Source of the DNA: Symsagittifera roscoffensis
Taxonomy: Eukaryota > Xenacoelomorpha > Acoela > Convolutidae
Assembly (NCBI RefSeq): GCF_963678635.1
Contig: NC_087069.1
Coordinates: 40,788,831 to 40,819,882, forward strand
Direction of reading: 5' to 3'
Length of the DNA stretch: 31,052 bases
The first letter of the stretch is position 1; each line of letters opens with the position of its first letter. The notes under the pieces are model-generated. The model had not been told where the DNA came from, ran no database searches, and saw only the letters and a list, made by a program, of their open reading frames with translations. Shown in pieces: positions 1 to 9,800 of the stretch. Position numbers and translations under genes: made by a program.

Positions 1-1068
1 GCGGACGATAACTAGGAATCACTATATTCTGAACGCCTTTTGTCGACATAGACACGATGCCAGAAAGACGATGCTAGAAATTTTTTTATTATCTAAATTA
101 AAAATGAATATTTTAATTTACTTTTTTTTACTTTCTAGCAAAAAGTTAAACTTTTTTTTGTAATTTGCGCGTAGTTCGCTCGCTATTTGTCCGTTATCCA
201 CAATCATGAGGGTACTTAAAAACGGGTTTCAGTTTTTAAAAAAAATAGGCAGACAAACGATAGTCCTACTTTAAAAAATCCCAGACGAAAATGAAGACCT
301 ATCGAAAAAATTATCGAAAAAGGTCACGATTCGACGCAGATGTAAGCAGACACCAGTTGAACCAGAAACAATTGATTTTTTAAAATGATTTTTCATTCAT
401 TGTAGTTTCAAGTCGCCTGAAACTACAATGAACAACACTTGCAACAATTAAGCCGACAAAACTTGAACGTCCGACTATTCAAATTTTACCGGAAAAAAAC
501 CCAATTTCAAACCATGATGTCTAGAACCCAAGATTTTAGGGTGCGAAGGTTACCACGTTACCTCTAGGCAGGGGCGGATTTTTTTTTGGGGGGGGGGGGT
601 GACGTCTTTCTCTCAGGGATTCGACGTCCCCCTTTGGTATTATTTCATGAAATCCATTTTGGTCGCCAATATATACTAATTTTGAAGAGGAGCGCAAGCC
701 AAAAAAATGCGACTTTTTAATTGAAATTTTCCAAAAAGAGGCTTTTTTTACTTTTTTTTCAAATTTGATTGCGGCGCAAATTTTCTGTTGTCAATAATGG
801 TTCTTTATAGTGTTCTGGGAATAAGTGGAAGTCAATTTGTTCAACCTAAAATAAAGGTCGAAAAAATTTTCGAAAATTTTTTTGAAATCCGCCAAATCCC
901 CCCTTTAGAAAATCCTAGATCCGCACCTGCTTCTAGTCAAGTGAGAGCGAACCTAGAATTTGTCATGGTTCAATAATAAAGCAAGTAAGATTTGTAAGAA
1001 AAGTTGTTTACGGAAAAAAGCCAAGTTCCCGATTCCGAATTAATAAACGGAAACCCTGTCAAACTCAC
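1..1068. other. AT-rich non-coding DNA, probably intron 1 of the partial gene at 1069-1239
   Basis: I see no convincing coding exon here on either strand. The stretch is AT-rich with many A and T runs. It contains the hAT-like MITE at 569-929. Because the minus-strand exon at 1069-1239 ends in a good donor, this stretch is most simply the start of that gene's first intron. This is inferred from the splice site only. Confidence 0.5.
569..929. mobile_element. hAT-like MITE (361 bp) with short terminal inverted repeats
   Basis: The left end reads CAGGGGCGGAT and the right end, read on the other strand, reads CAGGTGCGGAT, so the termini are inverted repeats with one difference. The left end is followed by a run of about 13 G and the right end by a C-rich stretch. 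CAGGGGCGGAT followed by G-rich sequence is a familiar terminus of non-autonomous hAT elements. The flanking 8-mers (561-568 cctctagg and 930-937 cttctagt) match at 6 of 8 positions, compatible with a decayed 8-bp target duplication. There is no transposase. A second copy lies at 5235-5567. Confidence 0.65.
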
Positions 1069-1239
1069 TTTCAACTTTGACAACTCTGATTCTAATTCTT
1101 GAACTTGTTCATTTTCAGGGTCAACAGCTGCATTGTTATTCTCGTTTTCATGTGTGGCTTCAGGCCCTGCGGGTGTTGCCGGGGTCACAATTGGAGTTCC
1201 AGGAGGATGATGATTCTCCATTGGAGCAGCGTCGGCCAT
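1069..1239 (-). CDS. First coding exon of an unrecognised gene (partial, 57 codons)
   Basis: The exon starts at ATG (1239-1237) and encodes MADAAPMENH, a Pro/Thr/Ala stretch, an acidic Asn-rich stretch and the beginning of a coiled coil (QVQELESELSKLK). It ends at AAA followed by GTGAGTTT, a near-consensus donor at 1068-1063, in phase 0. The remaining exons must lie left of the window. A disordered N-terminus leading into a Glu/Leu/Lys coiled coil occurs in many families. TPD52-like proteins are one possibility, but I cannot identify it. An AG occurs 14 nt before the ATG without a good pyrimidine tract. Confidence 0.45.
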
Positions 1240-2473
1240 TGTCTCTATCGGCTAAACGAGCGGTGGAAACTGCGCAGACTAACGCACAGTAACTCTGCAA
1301 TATCTAATGAGACTCAATTGATATACTGCTCAGTGGACAAAAGGCCGAATTAGACGAGTTTGAAATGAGTGTTCAAATCATCAAATCTTTGACAGCTTCA
1401 AATCTTCGGCCAAAATCCAGGTCACAATTCTTCCTGCAGTAGATTGAAATAAAAGCTGTCAAAATTAAATCTGAAACCAAATAGGAAAAATTACATCATA
1501 ACTTCAAATATATTTTTTTCCAGCTTTTAGAGAAAGACTTTCCAAAATGACGAAAATAAAATTTAATTGTACAAAATGCAATTAATATTTTGAATATATT
1601 TTGCAAAAAATGAAATAAAACTTAGCGAATAAACATGGATTTTTCTGCTGAAAATTCGGATCTTAACGACTAAAGCAATCGTTCAACCTTTTTTATAATA
1701 AGCAGTTATATAAAATAAAAGAGTACGTTGAACATCCTTTCATCAACAGAATCAATTGCAGTTGTTTTCAACTTGGCAATAATATTTCCCGATCAAAATT
1801 GAAAAACACCAAGAGGTAGATGCATACGTATATATAAATCGAAGACGAGTACAAACTTAAAATCAGATTTACACAATAAAGAAAAATTAAAATTTTGAAT
1901 TTGATGCATTAGGCGATAAAAATTTTGAACAAAAATGCTAATTTATGCTTTTTGTGTTCATACTGACCAACGTCATTTCGAGGTCCAAATATTCCTTCAG
2001 ATTTTTTTGACCCCAATTTTCCTAAACTGTTTCGCAAATTTAGTTTTCTTGGATAGTCATGTATGTTAAGTTTTTTGGATCGCTTGGTATGTCGCGCATA
2101 AATTAACATATGTAACGTAACTCTAAATTCTATAACGCCGAACATTTGTAATTATTTTGATTCTCAACCAATAAATCATCATTTTCTAAAAAGAAAAACG
2201 CAGAACACATGCGCATAAATGAAATTGAAGAAAGTCAAGGACAACAAACACTTTATCGCCCCCTCCCGATTATTTTACATGATTCAAAGTATCCAAGATT
2301 AATCACTGCATTTTCGTTTAACTATCAAAAAAGAATCGAAAAAAAGGAATAGGTGAAGGTGAAGATCCACGGTTTGTTTCTCCTGTTCGATTTTTCACCT
2401 TCATAAGATCCGACGAGTTTCACGCTATATTTCTTCAGAATTTCCTTTTTTAAAAAAAAAAAACGTTATTTTT
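1240..2473. other. Intergenic AT-rich stretch and lin-7 3' flank
   Basis: No gene is supported here. It lies between the ATG of the partial gene at 1239 and the lin-7 stop codon at 2474. It should contain the lin-7 3' UTR, reading leftwards, and the 5' flank of the partial gene. I found no clear poly(A) signal for lin-7. A 78-codon minus-strand open frame at 1909-2145 shows no recognisable domain. Confidence 0.4.
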
Positions 2474-5400
2474 CTATCGTCCCTTATTCCTGGGCATGGA
2501 GTTTCTTCCGAGCGATCCCTGCTGCTGCTGTTGAAGTGTCTGCTGATGTGCCGCCCTCTGTCTCTGTTTCTCAAATCTAGCCTCCATGTCTTCCAGCACT
2601 CGAGGAGTGTATCGCACTATCAACTTTACAACTCCTGAAACACGAAAAAATTTGAAAATGCAGCACAAAAATTTGATAGCAAAACACCTGGTTACCACAG
2701 ACTGAATTTTTTTTTCATTACTGACATTTCGTTGACGTTCAAACTAAAGTTTTAAATGTTAAATGAAATTATGAACAAGACACTTGCTGTAGAAAACGAA
2801 CGGTGTAGGCGGATTTCCTCTGTGAACAGCTTGGTTCGAATTGTTGAAATTGGCACGTTACACTAGCCCACCCAATTGTTAATAACTATTGCTTCTTTTG
2901 GTTTATGATTTTATGCGGCTTTCTTACTTACCAAAACGACATATCACAGAAAACATAGCCAACTGAAAGTTGGAAAAGAGTAATGAACGCAGGGAAACTG
3001 AAATAAAGAACTGACTTGTTTTTTCAAAAATCTTCAACTTTTGAATTTCGAAGAAAAAAATAGATGGCCTTGAAGCTCTTTAAATTTGTAGAACAGTTTA
3101 TGATGGACACCTTTATGTTAAAATAAACCCAATTTGCGAAAACTGGATCAATAGGTAAAACATTTATTTCGCTGGGAAATCTGATAATTAATTTCCATTT
3201 TCTAACTTAGAGGTCGATCACGTTTTTCGTGACCTTTACCCCATTGCTGGTCGATAGTGGAGTTTGCCTTCCTCCTAACAATGAAAATGCACTTAACTTA
3301 AAAAGAAATCACAAGTCAGACCGCGAAAAATCAAAACAGCGTGAACAAATTTGAAGACATTTTCCTGAATAAAAAAAAATCAGCAAGACCTATATAAGAC
3401 TACCCACTACGTTTATTACTCTTAACATTGCAATTAGCATAAAAAAGAAACAAAGCCAGTCAAAAACAGAGAAAAGGTTTCGAACAATTTATGATTGACC
3501 CTTTTTAGATTAAAAAAAATGACCCAATTTGAGATTAAGTATAATTTTTGTTTAGCTTTTTTTCGTGACTTTTACATTTGCTGTTCGCTAGTGGAGTTTG
3601 CTTTCCTTTTAACAAAGGAAATGAACTGAACTTAGCAAGAAATCAAGATTTTTCCTTAAAAAAATAATCCCGACCTAAAAAATGATTTTCATAAGATTTC
3701 ACTCAATATCCCACCCCCACCCCCAAGAAAATAACAAACATAAGAAACTTTTTTTTAGCTCCTCAAATGACAAAAAATGATGCGACTGAAACGAAAAAAG
3801 GCTAATAACCTTTAAAGTGAAAAACAGCCAAGTCAACCAAAAAAAAAGATTGACTTTTTCTATCATTTTTCGAAACGATCAAAAAATACATTACGCTAAG
3901 GCTCTTCTATAAGTGTCTTGATTACGTTCATCGACGCTTAAAATTTTTTAACAGTTCTTCACGATATTTTGGGAAACTTTTAAAGATCTTGCAAACCAGT
4001 TGACCGGCTTTAATATTATTCATCAATTGACAATCATTTGAAAAGCAAGTTGCGTGAAAAGAAAACATCCTTGTTCAAGGTTCCTTACCCACTTCGTGCT
4101 CGATACAAAATTACACCGTTCAACAATTTTAATTTTACACTACACACACCTGAAGCGTCTTTCAGCAATTGGACAGCCGCTGTGTGACTTTCTCCTTCCA
4201 CTGAAACTCCATTAACACTTAGCAACTGATCGCCTCTTCTCAATCCACCAACTCTGGCAGCCACTCCATTCGGGATTATCCTGCAAATTTTGAAGAAAAT
4301 TACAAACATTTCGAGCACCCGCGGCTATTACCTCAAATCATCAAAGGTTGCGGGTTCGAATCCCTCTTCGGTCACGAGAGGGGTCCCAGCGTCATTCGCG
4401 TCCTCAAGGTGGAACCGGCTGCGGAAAATTGATGGCATCTTCCCCCAAGGGAAACAGACCTATGGCTGCATGGGAGGAGCTGGACCGGGGGCTGATTAGG
4501 AAAAAAAACAACCATATTGCAAACTTTTGGGGTCTTTTCAATTATTACCTCAAATTTATTTAATGGCGGATTACGTATAAATTGAATCGTGAAAAGAAAG
4601 GTTTGCAGACATATTCAAATTCAGCCAAGCAGATTCAAGCATTTTCATTCCGTTTTGCATACTTTAATGTTAGCGGCGAATTTAAGTGAAGTAAGTAAGT
4701 GAAACGTCCGATCTTCCTCTTTTTCCATCGGGCGAAAAACGGGTTTCTACATAGCAGGTGCATTTGAGATAATCAGGGGGTCCTGCAACTTCAACTTCTT
4801 ATTCAAATCCTAAGGTTTTTGCTAGGGACCAATATTTGCTAGGGACCAATATTTTGCTAGGGACCAATATTAGGGATCCATATTTTCTCCCCCTAAATCT
4901 ATTTGGGGGGGGGGGGGAATTGTACGGTTGCTCCTTTGCTAGAAATCACATTTAACTGTGATATGTTACAATAGGTTGTACTTTTGAGTAAAGAGCATGC
5001 ATCAAATTTGACAACTATAATGCATAATATAGCCACTTCATTTTCATTCAATTGTATATGCAGTTTTTGTAAATACGTTACTCTGCGAATGAAATGTTAT
5101 TCAAAAATTCAACATGTACATTTCTTTTACCAAAAAATTTGGCTCTTGAAATAAATTATAAATACTGTTAGAAGTATAGCAAAAAACTATCCAGCTACAT
5201 AACTTGCCTTTGCCATTTAATGTAATATATAACCCAGTTGCGGATTTAGAGGTGGGGCGTACGCCCCCCCCCCCCCTTATGGGTTCAACCCCCTAACCAA
5301 CCAAAGGGTTCTTCCCCCTTCCCTCTTTGGATCTATTATATGACATCCATTTTAAAAAGTGCCCAAACACGGCAATTTTTAACTGTTTGTTTTTTCTTCA

Positions 5401-6617
5401 AAATTTTGCCTGCGGCTCAAAAAAATTTAGTCAAAATAGGGTCTTTACAGTGTTCCATGAACGTTTGGAAAATAAATTTTGACGACCTAAAAAAGTCGAC
5501 ATAATTTTCGAAAAAACTTAGAAAATCCAACCCCCCACCCCCCGCGAAAAAAATAGATCCTGAGTTGTACATTCATATATAAATGTCTTGTACTTCTCTC
5601 TCCACTATCCAAATTCAAAACTAAGGCTTTCCTGCTGATGTATATAGGAGAGTTCTGCTCCTTGCCGCCCATGATGTTGAATCCAAATCCCTCTTCTGTC
5701 ACTGGCAGCTGCACCACTCTCGGGTGGGCATGGCCCTCACTGGCTGCAAAGGCGGCCACTGTCGCTTTAGCTGTGGCATTTGCCCGGATTTCCTCGTTGC
5801 CCTGAAGATACAAAGCACTGTACACAAAAAAACTTCGTTTTTTCAGCTTTGTTAAATTTTGGAGTTTTTTTGGCATTTCAGCTTCACGTGAGGTGCAGCA
5901 GGTAGTAATATGATAATTATGTAACAATGTACATAATTTTAACATGTTACATAAACCGGAAATCCGCAGACACCAACTTAAAATATATGCTGTGAGTGCC
6001 GGCTGGTTAATTTAATCGGTTTATTATCAGTTAGTTAGTTCGTAACTTTTTCTACCCTCATGCTAAGAGAAAACACTCCGGGTGTTGTCAGAACATACTG
6101 ATCATAAATATTTGGAACCGGTGTATGATAAAAAAAGGCTCCTTTTTCCCATCTGCGAATTTTTTCATGTAAAATTTCTGTTCACATCCGGTGCAGCAAA
6201 ATGAAACGTACTACTCTTAAAACCGATCCATACACTGGTTGAAGAAAAAAAATCATTTCAAAACAATATCAGAATCAAACTACTACAAGAAATGACTCGC
6301 ATACTAATCGGCCGACTTTCAAACATATCTTTCGAAAAAAAACAAGGACCGGCTGGGACTTCGAACCCAGACCTATGGACCTTCAAGCGCAGAGCATGTC
6401 AACTTAGTCTAATGAGCAAACAATCATTTACCTGCACTTCAACTGTCTGGTAAACGTGCTCATAAACTTCTCTGACTGCATTGAAAAAGGGACTCTCTAG
6501 AACAGAAATTAGCGCATCTGCCTTAGCCGGATTGAGTTCGTTATTGTGCTTCAGTTTGTGTAGAAGATCAACTGCTAAATTCACCTCACTCTGCAAATCG
6601 ATCGAAGTTTGAGACAT
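2474..6617 (-). CDS. lin-7: lin-7 homologue (Veli/MALS): L27 + PDZ scaffold protein, 4 coding exons
   Basis: Coding exons on the minus strand are 6617-6432, 5801-5632, 4280-4150 and 2634-2474 (stop TAG). They give 215 residues, against 197-233 in human LIN7 proteins. Exon 1 holds the L27 domain, which pairs with CASK/LIN-2 ([26 protein letters not shown]). Exons 2-4 hold the single PDZ domain: the GFGFNIMGG carboxylate-binding loop in exon 2, [15 protein letters not shown] in exon 3, and [10 protein letters not shown] closing the fold in exon 4. A Gln-rich tail follows. Known role: adaptor of the LIN-2/LIN-7/LIN-10 complex, placing receptors and channels at basolateral or synaptic membranes. 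Introns 1 and 3 are GT-AG, and exon borders fall where I expect them in animal lin-7 genes. Intron 2 begins GA (AG|GAAAGC) and ends TTTGCAG. The start is the only ATG before the L27 domain; TTTTTCAG lies 10 nt upstream of it. Confidence 0.95.
2953..3424 (+). repeat. Interspersed repeat family R1, copy A (lin-7 intron 3)
   Basis: Starts with acatagccaac, then a short AGTTGGAAAAGAGT block. It contains the family core GATCACGTTTTTCGTGACC followed by GTGGAGTTTGCCTTCC, then ACCGCGAAAA, and ends ACTACGTTTATTACTCTTA. The left AAGAGT(C)AATGAACG and the right CGTTYATTGACTCTT blocks are inverted repeats, best seen when copies are compared. No coding potential. I infer a non-autonomous element. Confidence 0.6.
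3448..3953 (+). repeat. Interspersed repeat family R1, copy B (lin-7 intron 3)
   Basis: Directly follows copy A in the same orientation. The left end is decayed (aacaaagccagtc). The core CGTGACTTTTACATTTGCTG, GTGGAGTTTGC and AACAAAGGAAATGAACTGAA are kept. The right end reads GATTACGTTCATCGACGCTTA, matching the family's right inverted repeat. The head-to-tail arrangement with copy A resembles the cluster at 16.7-18.4 kb. Confidence 0.5.
4339..4542 (+). mobile_element. tRNA-derived SINE with 13-bp target-site duplication (lin-7 intron 2)
   Basis: A perfect 13-bp direct repeat TATTACCTCAAAT flanks this 204-bp insert (4326-4338 and 4543-4555). The insert has a perfect Pol III B box GGTTCGAATCC at 4353-4363 inside a T-arm-like context, a GC-rich body unlike its surroundings, and a short A run near the right end (gattaggaaaaaaaac). 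The A box is missing, so the copy is 5' truncated, as expected of LINE-mobilised insertion. It lies on the strand opposite to lin-7, 45 nt upstream of the exon 3 acceptor. Confidence 0.75.
4821..4873. repeat. 17-18 bp minisatellite, three copies
   Basis: GCTAGGGACCAATATT occurs three times in a row with one or two extra T between copies, followed by a degraded fourth piece (agggatccatatt). It is a small tandem array in lin-7 intron 2. A run of 13 G follows shortly after it (about 4905-4917). Confidence 0.85.
5235..5567. mobile_element. hAT-like MITE, second copy (lin-7 intron 2, next to exon 2)
   Basis: Starts CAGTTGCGGATTTAGAGG with a following C run, and ends near GATCCTGAGTTG. It parallels the 569-929 copy through its middle: a block with TGACATCCATTTT or GAAATCCATTTT, TTTACAGTGTTC or TTTATAGTGTTC, and TTTTCGAAAA. 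The right terminus has diverged and no target duplication remains. It ends 64 nt from the exon 2 border of lin-7 whose donor is non-canonical. Confidence 0.55.
6346..6417 (-). pseudogene. tRNA-like fragment (lin-7 intron 1)
   Basis: On the minus strand there is a T-arm-like CTGGG/CCCAG stem around TTCGAAGT, with a B-box-like GGTTCGAAGTC. Upstream lies a D-arm/anticodon-like stretch (GACTAAGTTGACATGCTC). The loop is eight rather than seven bases and the acceptor stem does not close, so it is not a functional tRNA gene. It may be a SINE head. Confidence 0.35.
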
Positions 6618-6741
6618 TGAGGCTAATCTGAAAAACGAAATACTAGTACATTATTTCATTCATGGCAGATGAATTCAAACAGTTTTTCGCCATTTTCATT
6701 TTATAGCATTGATTTAGTAAAAATAAGTGTTTAAAAGTGTA

Positions 6742-7473
6742 CAGTGCTGATTTAAATTATTCGGACAAAACGAACATAACTTGAATTTTCAAACGCGTTT
6801 TTCTCAAATTTGGTTAACATTAGACAAAAAATGAAGATAACAAAAGTTGCTTAGAATTTCACCAGAATTAATATGGTGCCATTTTTTCTCCGAAATTCTT
6901 AACAAAAATTTTACCCCAAAAATGGGTCAATTTGGCTTTTTTCAATTAATCAAGAATTACGCTGAAACTACTTTCTTAATTGATAAGAAAATTATATCAC
7001 AGGAAGCCTCTTACGCAGCTCAACAAAGTTTAAGAAGGGTTAAATCTCCAAAAACCAGTATAAGAGAAAAAATTTTCACTTGATAGTCAATAAATGTGAT
7101 TTTTACTATATAAAACCCAGAATCTCTGTTAAAAAATAAATTTTAAACAATTTGCGCAAATTTTTGGAGACTTAACCCTTCTTAAACTTTGTTGAGCTGC
7201 GTAAGAGGCTTCCTGTGATATAATTTTCTTATCAATTAACAAAGAAGTTTCCGCGTATTTCTTGATTAATTGAAAAAAGCCAAAATGACCCATTTTTAGG
7301 GTAAAATTTTTGTTGAGAATTTCGGCGAAAAAATTGCACCATATTAATTCTGGTGAAATTCTAAGCCACTTTTGTTCTTTTCACTTTTTGTCTAATCTCA
7401 ACCCAATTTGAGAAAAACGCGTTTGAAAATTCAAGTTATGTTCGTTTTGTCCGGATAATTTAAATCAGCACTG
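6742..7473. mobile_element. Foldback MITE with arms of about 310-340 bp, Tc1/mariner type
   Basis: The left end CAGTGCTGATTTAAATTATTC and the right end GAATTTAAATCAGCACTG-type sequence are inverted copies. The inverted similarity runs inward almost to the centre (left arm about 6742-7055, right arm about 7165-7473, with a short AT-rich spacer). The element is flanked by TA on both sides (6740-6741 and 7474-7475), the target of Tc1/mariner transposases. Terminal CAGTG is typical of that group. The arms differ by scattered substitutions only. There is no transposase, so it must be mobilised in trans. A 78-codon open frame inside the left arm is not credible. Confidence 0.85.
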
Positions 7474-7649
7474 TACTATAATCAACTTTGTTCTTAGCCC
7501 TTAAAAAAATCGAAAATTTTAGTCTAATTGCAAAAGCACCGGCCAATCATAATTAACGAAACATTCTAATAAAATTGCATTATCATCAACCCACGGTAGT
7601 GTTCGTTAGTCAGTTAGATTTTCATTTAATTTTATGAGTAAATTTCCAA

Positions 7650-8119
7650 GTAGAGCCAACAGAATATGGGATAGGAGTCAATGAACGTACGCAACAGAAA
7701 AAAACTGATTTATTTTTTGAAAAAACCTCAATTTTGAGTTTCAAAAAAAATAGATGGTCTTGACGCTGTTTGAATTTCTAGAACAATTTATGACCGACAC
7801 TTTTTAGATGAAAATATCCCAATTTGAGAAAACTGGACCAATAAGTAAAATTTTTATTTCGCTGGGAAATCTGAAAATTTAATTCTTAACTAGAAGTCGA
7901 TCACGTTTTTTGTGACCTGTTCACATTCGCTGTTCGAAAGTGGAGTTTGCCTTCCTTTTAATAAAGAAGAAGAATTGAACTTGGAAAGAAATCAAAAGTC
8001 AAACCGCGAAAAAGTAAATTTGAGCCTCAACAAATTTGAAAACTTTATCTGAAAAAAAAACGAAAGAAAAAAATCATCGCGACCTATATAAAGGTCTGAA
8101 CTACGTTCAAAGACTCTTA
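7650..8119 (+). repeat. Interspersed repeat family R1, copy C
   Basis: A nearly full copy between lin-7 and TXNL4A. Left block AGGAGTCAATGAACG (7674-7688), core GATCACGTTTTTTGTGACC, GTGGAGTTTGCCTTCC, CAAACCGCGAAAA, and right block CTACGTTCAAAGACTCTTA (8101-8119). The left and right blocks are inverted repeats (GAGTCAATGAACG against CGTTCAAAGACTC). Confidence 0.65.
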
Positions 8120-9498
8120 TAAAATGACAAACAAACATTAAGTCTAAATTTCAGACATTAATTCTAGCAAAAAAATTTATTTCAATAAAATCATTGTCAA
8201 GATGCAACTAACCGATAGTCGCATGGCTTTTCTGAATCGACCAAATCTCAAACTAATGATAGAAACTAGCCATAATTGGGCTACTTAATAAACTAAGTTA
8301 ACACTTAAATTGTTATCAAACACCTCCTTTCAAACCCACACGATGTCAGAAAACCAAACACCGATCAACCGAATATGTCTTAAAACATAGCTGTTATTTT
8401 TTTAGAACAACAAATAACTAAAATTTATAGGTTAGCTAACTAGTAAACAAATACGGTAGACATCTTGGCCTATTTTAATCGCGGTATAGCTCAATATCAG
8501 CTATTTGAAAGACAATTTAAAAATTGATATCAGTAATTGAGAAAAAAAGGCAGGAATTAAGGAGAAATTTGGAACCAATTTTTAGACAATTTCGGATTAC
8601 CCACTTTTCGGTTTGGTAGCTATTACACCTGACGTTTAATGACAGGACCGCCAAGTTGGCATTTAATCACAAAAACGGAGGTTGTTAAAAGTGATTGTTG
8701 TCTCGATTTAAGTCAATATTTGTAGACTTGCCTTTCAATCAATTAGACGTCACTACATATCCCTTTATAATCCAACCAACTAACCAACAACCTCCCCGCC
8801 CACACCGATATTCAATCTAAATTAACTTCGAAAAAGAAAGTGAAATAAACTAATATAAGGCTTTTTAAATCACAAACTAAATAAACTCATTAAACTAAAG
8901 CAGCTCAATCACACAATTCCCCTGTTATTTCATCATTCAAAATTCACAGATCTATTTAAAGCAATGGGTTGACGAGGCGGGTGGGGGGTATAGCAACTCT
9001 GGTTGCTAAACGTTTTCAAAAAGTCCCCTCATTGGTACATCCATGTTTGGTGGTTAAACTTTTCTGATGGCACTTATCTGTACTTAATTTGAGAGTGGAG
9101 CTCGCGACAAAACAAACCCGCAATTTTCTGTTCAAAACCTTGCAAAGAATGTTCAACAACGTCATTTTTCGCCTGTTTTTTTTTCAGAAATTTTCATTAG
9201 GCGCTTAAATTTTTGGCAGAATATGGTCTTAGGGAGCTCGAAATAGGGAGGAGAGAGTTCAAGTAATAACTTTCAGCTAATCAGATTCGAGCATAGTACT
9301 TGCAGGTCTTACTGCTTGAATTTCTCATTTAATATTAGGGAGAAGATTGTTCACTTGGTATACCTAGGGGGAGATTGTTCACATGAACCCGAAAACCAAT
9401 TTGGTTGACCTTTAAACAAGTTCGACACAATTTCGAACACATTTTTGATATATCCGTTTGATAAACCACCTCTCTTTTAAAGCTTTAATGATCCCAAA
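8120..9498. other. Intergenic DNA, nothing recognised
   Basis: AT-rich sequence without coding exons or clear repeats. One small internal duplication (gattgttcac at about 9347 and 9373) is visible. No promoter or RNA gene is supported. Confidence 0.5.
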
Positions 9499-9504
9499 TT
9501 TATT
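9499..9504 (-). terminator. Candidate poly(A) signal AATAAA for TXNL4A
   Basis: AATAAA reads on the minus strand about 300 nt past the TXNL4A stop codon. It is the hexamer I noticed downstream of the stop in the right orientation; usage is untested. Confidence 0.3.
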
Positions 9505-9800
9505 TTTAAACGTCCAGAAAAGATGCTACTTCAAATCTATATTTGAAACTACTACATCAAAATTAGATAATTGCGAGGAAAAACAAAAAGAATAAAATTA
9601 TAAGGTGTCAGAATAAATCAACCAACGATTGATTTAAAATGCAATAATCTCCTTCGTGATAAAATATCATCGATGTCCATTGGTTAGTTAACGAAGTACG
9701 CACAACATTTAAAGTGGCAATTCCTCCTTCGAGTTTCCAGGTTAGGAGTTCAGGAATGTTCCGTTGAAAATAATTCGATAACAAACGCGAGATCACCAAC

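Noticed and set aside
1909-2145. 78-codon minus-strand frame downstream of lin-7
   Set aside because: No family resemblance, AT-rich, lies where the lin-7 3' UTR or spacer is expected.
5632-5650. Alternative GT donors downstream of lin-7 exon 2 (for example GTACAAG at about 5591)
   Set aside because: They give the wrong phase for exon 3 or add about 12 residues inside the PDZ domain. Only the border at AG|GAAAGC keeps the conserved frame.
6847-7083. 78-codon plus-strand frame
   Set aside because: It lies wholly in the left arm of the foldback MITE, the other arm does not preserve it, and it matches no transposase.
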